The position numbers and the translations under genes were made by a program. DNA of 48,061 bases, taken from positions 1 to 48,061 of the forward strand of contig CAJTTM010000019.1 in the NCBI GenBank assembly GCA_910579135.1. The letters run 5' to 3'. The stretch comes from an uncultured Erysipelotrichales bacterium. GTDB taxonomy: Bacteria > Bacillota_I > Bacilli_A > Erysipelotrichales > Coprobacillaceae. How positions within the stretch are numbered: position 1 is the stretch's first letter; the number at the start of each line of letters is the position of its first letter. This document shows, piece after piece, positions 43,545-48,061 of this stretch. Below the pieces are notes generated by a model. It saw only the letters and a list, made by a program, of their open reading frames with translations. It ran no database searches and was not told the DNA's origin.

Positions 43545-43582
43545 CTATAGTTTATTTTTAAAAATGAATTAGTATATGTTTT

Positions 43583-44080
43583 TTAAAATCTATCTTTACT
43601 ATATTTATAAAAACTTTCGAAATCAATATTATTAACAAGTGAACTAAAATCAATTTTATAATCTTTATAAAATTGTTTATATAACTTTTTACAATCAATA
43701 AGTTTCTTTAACATTTCTTCTGTTAATTCGATTTTATTGTTGTAGCTATCCCTATTTCCCTTATTACTTAATAAATCATATGTATATTCTATACCATCAA
43801 TTTCAATACAAGCCTCTAATTGAGAATGTTCCTTAGATTTTTCATCTGTATATTTAAATTTCCAATCACTATCTTTTTTATTGGAAATAACACAATCATT
43901 ATTACCATTACTATAATAATTAATTTCAATATAGTATTTATGATTTAAATCAGAAAAGTGAATAGTAGCACAATCTCCCTCTGGAGGTATATACTCCTTT
44001 GTTTTTTCATCTATAATTTTAGATATAGTCTTAGTAGAAGCATTTCTATTTTTGGGCAAACTTATTTCAATATTACTCAA
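43583..44080 (-). CDS. 165-residue protein of unknown function following the amidase
   Basis: This predicted soluble, acidic protein has no signal peptide. Its start is weak: the only in-frame initiator near the N-terminus is a TTG at 44080, just 14 bases after the amidase stop, so it may be translated by re-initiation. Strand-rich N-terminal half (ATIHFSDLNHKYYIEINYYS) and helical C-terminus. No known family is recognised. It is third in the operon with the YARHG protein and amidase. Confidence 0.55.
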   Translation of the reverse strand: MSNIEISLPKNRNASTKTISKIIDEKTKEYIPPEGDCATIHFSDLNHKYYIEINYYSNGNNDCVISNKKDSDWKFKYTDEKSKEHSQLEACIEIDGIEYTYDLLSNKGNRDSYNNKIELTEEMLKKLIDCKKLYKQFYKDYKIDFSSLVNNIDFESFYKYSKDRF

Positions 44081-44093
44081 TTCATCAAATAAT

Positions 44094-44867
44094 CTATCTT
44101 TTTTTATTAAAAAATTTATCTATACCTTTCGAGATACCTTTTACCATTTTTTCTTGGAACTTCTCATCTGCCATTTTTAAATCTTCTTTCTTATTTGACA
44201 TATAACCCATTTCTAGAATAGTTACAGGAACTTGACACCAATTAATACCACTCATGGTATCTGTTTCCCATATTCTTTCTTTTTTAATTCCTGTTTCTTT
44301 AACATAATTATCTAAAATAACTTTTGACAAGTATTTGCTATCTTTATAATATTTGGCATTGTAAGGATTAGATGATGTTTGACATATAGTCATTGCTCCA
44401 TTACTACTAGAATTTGTTGATCCATTAGCATGCAATCTAATAAAAGCATCAGCTTTATTTTCATTGGCTATTTTAGCTCTTTCGCTATTACTAATATCAA
44501 CATCATTTGTTGTTCTAATCATTAAAACTTTATACCCTTTTGCTTTTAATTTTTTTTCTAATTTTAAAGCAACTTGCAAAGTTAATTCATATTCATTAAG
44601 TTTACTCCATCTTCCTGATGTTCCACTTGCTACTTTTGGTTTTTTCTCTTTTGAATTAGGAGCAATTGGTTCTAACTTAGAATTTTGATGTTGTTGATGC
44701 CCTGCATCAATAACAATTAATTCTTTCTTAGAAACAGTTTCATTTTTCTTTTGCTTACTTTTTTCTTCTGTTTTAGTAATATTTTTCTTATCTTCACTTT
44801 TTTTTGATTGTGTGCAACCAATCATAGATATCATAACAACAAGTACAAGAAGAAGTTTTCTTTTCAT
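44094..44867 (-). CDS. N-acetylmuramoyl-L-alanine amidase lipoprotein (Amidase_3)
   Basis: The 257-residue protein has a lipobox ending at Cys18 (SMIGC) and a lysine/glutamate linker. An Amidase_3 zinc domain follows, with IVIDAGHQQH (His57), NEYELTLQVALKL (Glu ligand), FIRLHANGS (His ligand) and TILEMGYMSN with the catalytic Glu. It should cleave the amide between MurNAc and the stem peptide while anchored outside the membrane. Its start overlaps the stop of the YARHG gene (TAATG), coupling their translation. Confidence 0.88.
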   Translation of the reverse strand: MKRKLLLVLVVMISMIGCTQSKKSEDKKNITKTEEKSKQKKNETVSKKELIVIDAGHQQHQNSKLEPIAPNSKEKKPKVASGTSGRWSKLNEYELTLQVALKLEKKLKAKGYKVLMIRTTNDVDISNSERAKIANENKADAFIRLHANGSTNSSSNGAMTICQTSSNPYNAKYYKDSKYLSKVILDNYVKETGIKKERIWETDTMSGINWCQVPVTILEMGYMSNKKEDLKMADEKFQEKMVKGISKGIDKFFNKKR

Positions 44868-47002
44868 TATATAAAACCTCTTTCTTCTTCATAATTTCTT
44901 ATAAATTTCGCATTTACTTTTTCTATTTCATTAAGTAAATCGTTACCATCAGCTGCAGATATATTTATTGGCTCATACCAATCACAATTATCAAAGTACT
45001 GTTGCAATGATTCATCTTTAAAAACACATCCATGTCTTGCATATATCTCATTTCTAGCAATTCTTAATTCCCATTGAGATAAACCATCTAAATCATTTTC
45101 CGTTAAATAAACACTATCACTATTTGGGAAAATCATAGATGTATCATCTATATAAGGATCATATGAATTCGGATTATTTTTAGGATTAATAGTAATATAC
45201 AATGAATAAAATTTTTCTTTTGATTTATCATGTACAGAAATAGTTGCTTCTCCTTCATCAACTGCTGTAAGTTCACCATTAGATGATACCTCAACAATGT
45301 TTTTATCACTTGATACAAACTCTATATCTTCATTAAAATTTTCCATTTCAATTCTTTGATTATCACCTATATTTAATACATAACTAAATTGATTAACCGC
45401 AAATTCTGGCTTTTTTAAGCTAGTAAAAATAATACCTCCAATAATCAAACAAGTACATATTATCCCTACAGCCATAATTATTAATTTTCCTTGTTTTGAT
45501 TCTTTCTGTTTTTTTAAAGATATTTTATAATCACGTTTACATTTTTCTAAATCCAAAAACTTTAATATCATTTCTTTTGAAATAATTCCTTTTTGATGTT
45601 GATAAGCATATTCATCCAAATTTTCTTCAAAAGATAAACTTGATGTATATTTTATAGGATCTTTTTTAATCATATTTTCTATAGTTTTATCAACAAGTTC
45701 TCTCTGCCTTGAAGCAAGTATTTTTTTATCAATGTTTTCTCTTATTTTTTCACTATCAAGTTCATAATTTTTTGAATAATAATCTACTATTCTTTCTGTA
45801 AGCTGATCAACATTATATTCATAATCCACATCAGCAAAATAAGAAATATTCTGTAATATATTCTCTTTTGAAAAATTAGTCATCTTAGTAACTTCCGCTT
45901 TTGTTTTTCCGCAATATTTGCAACTTATTTCATTAGTGTGATACATACCACAACTACATATCCAAAAATTATCGCTTATAATTGGAATATTACTACAATC
46001 ATTTTCGCTATCTTTAAAGAAAAATTCTTTTATTGTTTTTAATTTTAAAGGATTATTTTCTATATCTATTTTCCCAATAGGAGTATCTATACAATTAAAT
46101 TTCTTCCCATCGATTATATAACCAATAATCTTAATAACAGATTCTTCTTCAGCTAAATCTCTTTCTATTTTAAATTCCAATATATTTTTATTTTGATACT
46201 CCTTATTAATTTCAAAAGAATCTTGATATATATTTTCTCCATTAATATTTAAATATAATCTCATTAAATCATTTTTTTTATCAAGTGTTCTATTGAATAA
46301 TTTGATTATTAAATATCTCTTATTAATATTATTTTCCTTTTCAAAAATATATTCGGATGAAAAAATCCAATATTTTGAATCCTTTGGATTTATAAAATTT
46401 GAATTATTCATTAAATTATATATTTCTAATAGATTTACATCTTTTTCTTTAAAATGTATGTTCTTTTCTTTTTTTATTTCTTTTACGCTATCAATAATTT
46501 TTTCTGGAATAAAACCATCTCTTTTAAATAACGCAAAATATCGAACAATCCAATGAAATATCCCGTTAGCAAAAAATACATACATCCCTGTCTGTAATGC
46601 ATCTATGTCTTTATATCCATTATAGACTGATGATGCCAATCCTGACAATTCATCAAAAGAAGATGATTGAGATAAAGATGCTCCCTTCAAAAGAGCTGCT
46701 ATTATATTGTAGTGTGGAATCCACAAAATACATAATAAAATAAAAGCAACCAAACTAATTACAAAATATATTTGATTAAACTCTCTTAATTCTTTAAGAC
46801 GTGCAAGCATAACTAACAGAAGAATAATCCCATATATATATGCAACTGCATATAATATAATATATCCTGAAATTGTTTCCAGGTTGTCATAACCAATACT
46901 ATCCTTTGTCATTGTTCCTAATAATGCAATAATAAGCATTATTATTCCATTTATAATTGATATTTTTGTAAATGATAATTTTTTAAGTTCGTTATTGTTC
47001 AT
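44867..47002 (-). CDS. multi-domain membrane protein with zinc ribbon, Ig-like domain and C-terminal YARHG domain
   Basis: From the N-terminus there are several membrane helices (first about 150 residues), a cytoplasmic region with a zinc ribbon (CSCGMYHTNEISCKYCG), a second charged helical part, and another membrane helix (IIMAVGIICTCLIIGGIIF). A BIG2-like extracellular unit (DEGEATISVHD) and a YARHG domain (ELRIARNEIYARHGCVFKDE) complete it. The longer frame to 47038 is ignored because GGGAGGAAAGGTT precedes the ATG at 47002 (711 residues). It could couple wall contact outside to a cytoplasmic partner. It is the first gene of the amidase operon, under LytTR-type repeats. Confidence 0.72.
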   Translation of the reverse strand: MNNNELKKLSFTKISIINGIIMLIIALLGTMTKDSIGYDNLETISGYIILYAVAYIYGIILLLVMLARLKELREFNQIYFVISLVAFILLCILWIPHYNIIAALLKGASLSQSSSFDELSGLASSVYNGYKDIDALQTGMYVFFANGIFHWIVRYFALFKRDGFIPEKIIDSVKEIKKEKNIHFKEKDVNLLEIYNLMNNSNFINPKDSKYWIFSSEYIFEKENNINKRYLIIKLFNRTLDKKNDLMRLYLNINGENIYQDSFEINKEYQNKNILEFKIERDLAEEESVIKIIGYIIDGKKFNCIDTPIGKIDIENNPLKLKTIKEFFFKDSENDCSNIPIISDNFWICSCGMYHTNEISCKYCGKTKAEVTKMTNFSKENILQNISYFADVDYEYNVDQLTERIVDYYSKNYELDSEKIRENIDKKILASRQRELVDKTIENMIKKDPIKYTSSLSFEENLDEYAYQHQKGIISKEMILKFLDLEKCKRDYKISLKKQKESKQGKLIIMAVGIICTCLIIGGIIFTSLKKPEFAVNQFSYVLNIGDNQRIEMENFNEDIEFVSSDKNIVEVSSNGELTAVDEGEATISVHDKSKEKFYSLYITINPKNNPNSYDPYIDDTSMIFPNSDSVYLTENDLDGLSQWELRIARNEIYARHGCVFKDESLQQYFDNCDWYEPINISAADGNDLLNEIEKVNAKFIRNYEEERGFI

Positions 47003-47063
47003 AACCTTTCCTCCCTTGTATATATAAAATAATATCACTCTACTCTATTAAAATCCCATCCAT

Positions 47064-47112
47064 CACACAATCAACCCAAATTCTGACATAATTAACCATT
47101 CCTTAATTAACC
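47064..47112 (-). promoter_or_regulatory. LytTR-type direct repeats upstream of the YARHG-amidase operon
   Basis: GGTTAATTATGTCA (47084-47097) and GGTTGATTGTGTG (47064-47076) are direct repeats on the minus strand at exactly 21 bp. A third partial copy, GGTTAATTAAGG, lies 15 bp upstream (47101-47112). A TATTAT -10 lies about 28 bp downstream of the second repeat. Confidence 0.7.
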
Positions 47113-47145
47113 AAAGAAAACAATTACACTAATTAACTACAACTA

Positions 47146-47206
47146 TTAAAAATGACAATATGTATATAGATTGTCATTTTTAACCAGTTTTCCGACATAT
47201 TTAACT
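47146..47206. promoter_or_regulatory. inverted and direct repeats upstream of the LytTR gene
   Basis: TTAAAAATGACAAT (47146-47159) and ATTGTCATTTTTAA (47170-47183) are a perfect 14-bp inverted repeat. TCATTTTTAACC (47174-47185) and ACATATTTAACT (47195-47206) are direct repeats 21 bp apart, just upstream of the regulator's promoter region (TATAAT at 47230-47235 without a good -35). Confidence 0.6.
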
Positions 47207-47267
47207 AATCAAACCTTAAAAAATTATCTTATAATTATATATAACAGTAAAAGAGGGGGAGAATTTT

Positions 47268-47990
47268 ATGTTTCGTATATGTATAATTGATGATGATAAA
47301 ATACATACAGAAAAAACAAAAGATATATTAAATACAATATTTACAAATAAACAAGTCAGATACACTATTGAAGAATATCATACAATAAATGAAATTAAGA
47401 AAATTATAGATGATAATCAATTTGATTATCATTGTGTATTATTAGATATACAATTTGATAATCAAACATCATTATCACTTGCAGATATAATCAATAACAA
47501 ATATCCAAGCTGTTATATCATATATATAACAAGTTATCTTGAATATTCTAGACACATATCTCGTACTAATTATTCTTATTTTATATATAAAAAAGATCTA
47601 CAAAAAGAATTACCACTAGCAATGCAAAAAGTTATTAATCAAATGAATCATTCTTCACTTATTCAAATTCCTGTTAATGGTAAAACGATTCTTGTAGATT
47701 CACGAAAAATCATGTATATAGAAAGTCATCTACATAAAGTAAGAATTATATGTACAGATGAAGTCATTGAACCTTATAAAAAAATAGATGAAATGCTTTC
47801 TATATTACAAGTATATCCTGATTTTATTAGATGTCATACAAGTTATATTATTAATGCTCAATATATTAAAGAATATAGCACCACAAATATTACAATGACG
47901 AATCATGTTAATATCTCTATTACTAGAAAATATAAAGATATCGTTAAAAACTTTCTTAATCAATATTTTAATCCTTTCTTGAAAGTATAA
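47268..47990 (+). CDS. LytTR-family response regulator (AgrA/LytR-like)
   Basis: The 240-residue protein has a receiver domain with acidic residues 8-10 (IIDDD), the phospho-acceptor Asp60 (VLLDIQF), a conserved Thr (YITSY) and Lys (YIYKKDL). The C-terminal LytTR DNA-binding domain follows (MYIESHLHKVRI, FIRCHTSYIINAQYI). LytTR regulators bind direct repeats about 21 bp apart, often control cell-wall or virulence genes, and normally pair with a HPK10-type kinase, which is not in the window. AGAGGGGGAGAATTTT supports the start. It is divergent from the YARHG-amidase operon and probably autoregulated. Confidence 0.9.
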   Translation: MFRICIIDDDKIHTEKTKDILNTIFTNKQVRYTIEEYHTINEIKKIIDDNQFDYHCVLLDIQFDNQTSLSLADIINNKYPSCYIIYITSYLEYSRHISRTNYSYFIYKKDLQKELPLAMQKVINQMNHSSLIQIPVNGKTILVDSRKIMYIESHLHKVRIICTDEVIEPYKKIDEMLSILQVYPDFIRCHTSYIINAQYIKEYSTTNITMTNHVNISITRKYKDIVKNFLNQYFNPFLKV

Positions 47991-48008
47991 TGAAAAGACA
48001 ATGTATAT

Positions 48009-48061
48009 TGAACCGCCCCTGTCAAGTAGACAGGTGAAATAATTAAAATGTTTTTGATGAA
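48009..48061 (+). mobile_element. possible left end of an IS3-like insertion sequence
   Basis: The last 53 bases begin TGAACCGCCCCTGTCAAGTA, followed by a GACAGG that pairs with CCTGTC. GC-rich TGAACCGCCCC-type ends with this small hairpin resemble terminal inverted repeats of IS3/IS150 relatives. No transposase is seen because the window ends, so this is tentative. Confidence 0.35.

Overview
The window looks like chromosome of a low-GC Gram-positive gut anaerobe. AT-rich codon use, strong GGAGG ribosome binding sites, a T-box leader, AzlCD, [FeFe]-hydrogenase maturases, Rpn-type nucleases, and surface proteins with fibronectin-III and Ig-like repeats all point to Bacillota. Erysipelotrichia (Coprobacillus/Faecalibacillus-like) is my best guess, but it is an inference. 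I see no rRNA, tRNA or CRISPR.

Region 1 (1-21.8 kb) is mostly housekeeping and transport, nearly all on the minus strand: a cut-off Rpn-type nuclease, a GntR/UTRA regulator, a T-box-controlled metNIQ methionine importer, a membrane methyltransferase-like protein with a WG-repeat lipoprotein, a DUF6465 protein, TypA/BipA, and the hydrogenase H-cluster maturation operon (TM1266-like regulator, HydE, HydG, HydF) behind an unidentified attenuator leader. Then come YitT and an SGNH hydrolase, a complete Rpn-type gene with a leader-peptide overlap, an HD-domain/CmpB pair, HAD-AzlC-AzlD, DegV divergent from a DUF1836 regulator, an AEC transporter and an M15 peptidase.

Region 2 (21.87-22.87 kb) is a three-copy tandem array with a 340-bp period. 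Each copy encodes a 28-residue hydrophobic peptide. Each also has an extended -10 promoter, a Shine-Dalgarno-sequestering hairpin, a 5'-3' fold-back complementarity, a shared 13-bp stem-loop and a well-formed antisense promoter with a 17-bp spacer. This is the architecture of type I toxin-antitoxin loci, and the terminator loop of copy 3 is the exact reverse complement of that of copy 2.

Region 3 (22.9-48 kb) is an accessory block. One operon (36.9 to 22.9 kb) encodes a membrane-anchored extracellular vWA protein, a large tubulin/FtsZ-like GTPase, a two-helix membrane protein, a 1344-residue membrane protein ending in a LIM-like zinc module plus a DA1-like HExxH peptidase, and a CASTOR/POLLUX-like ion channel. 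Upstream lie operons for secreted cell-wall and surface proteins (CHAP hydrolase, Ig-like/SH3, PPC plus fibronectin III, amidase, YARHG protein). A LytTR response regulator lies divergent to them. Direct repeats resembling GGTTAATTATGTC lie upstream of these operons, 21 bp apart in the best cases, which suggests one LytTR regulon coupling surface proteins to a cytoskeleton-channel-protease machine. The right edge may enter an insertion sequence.
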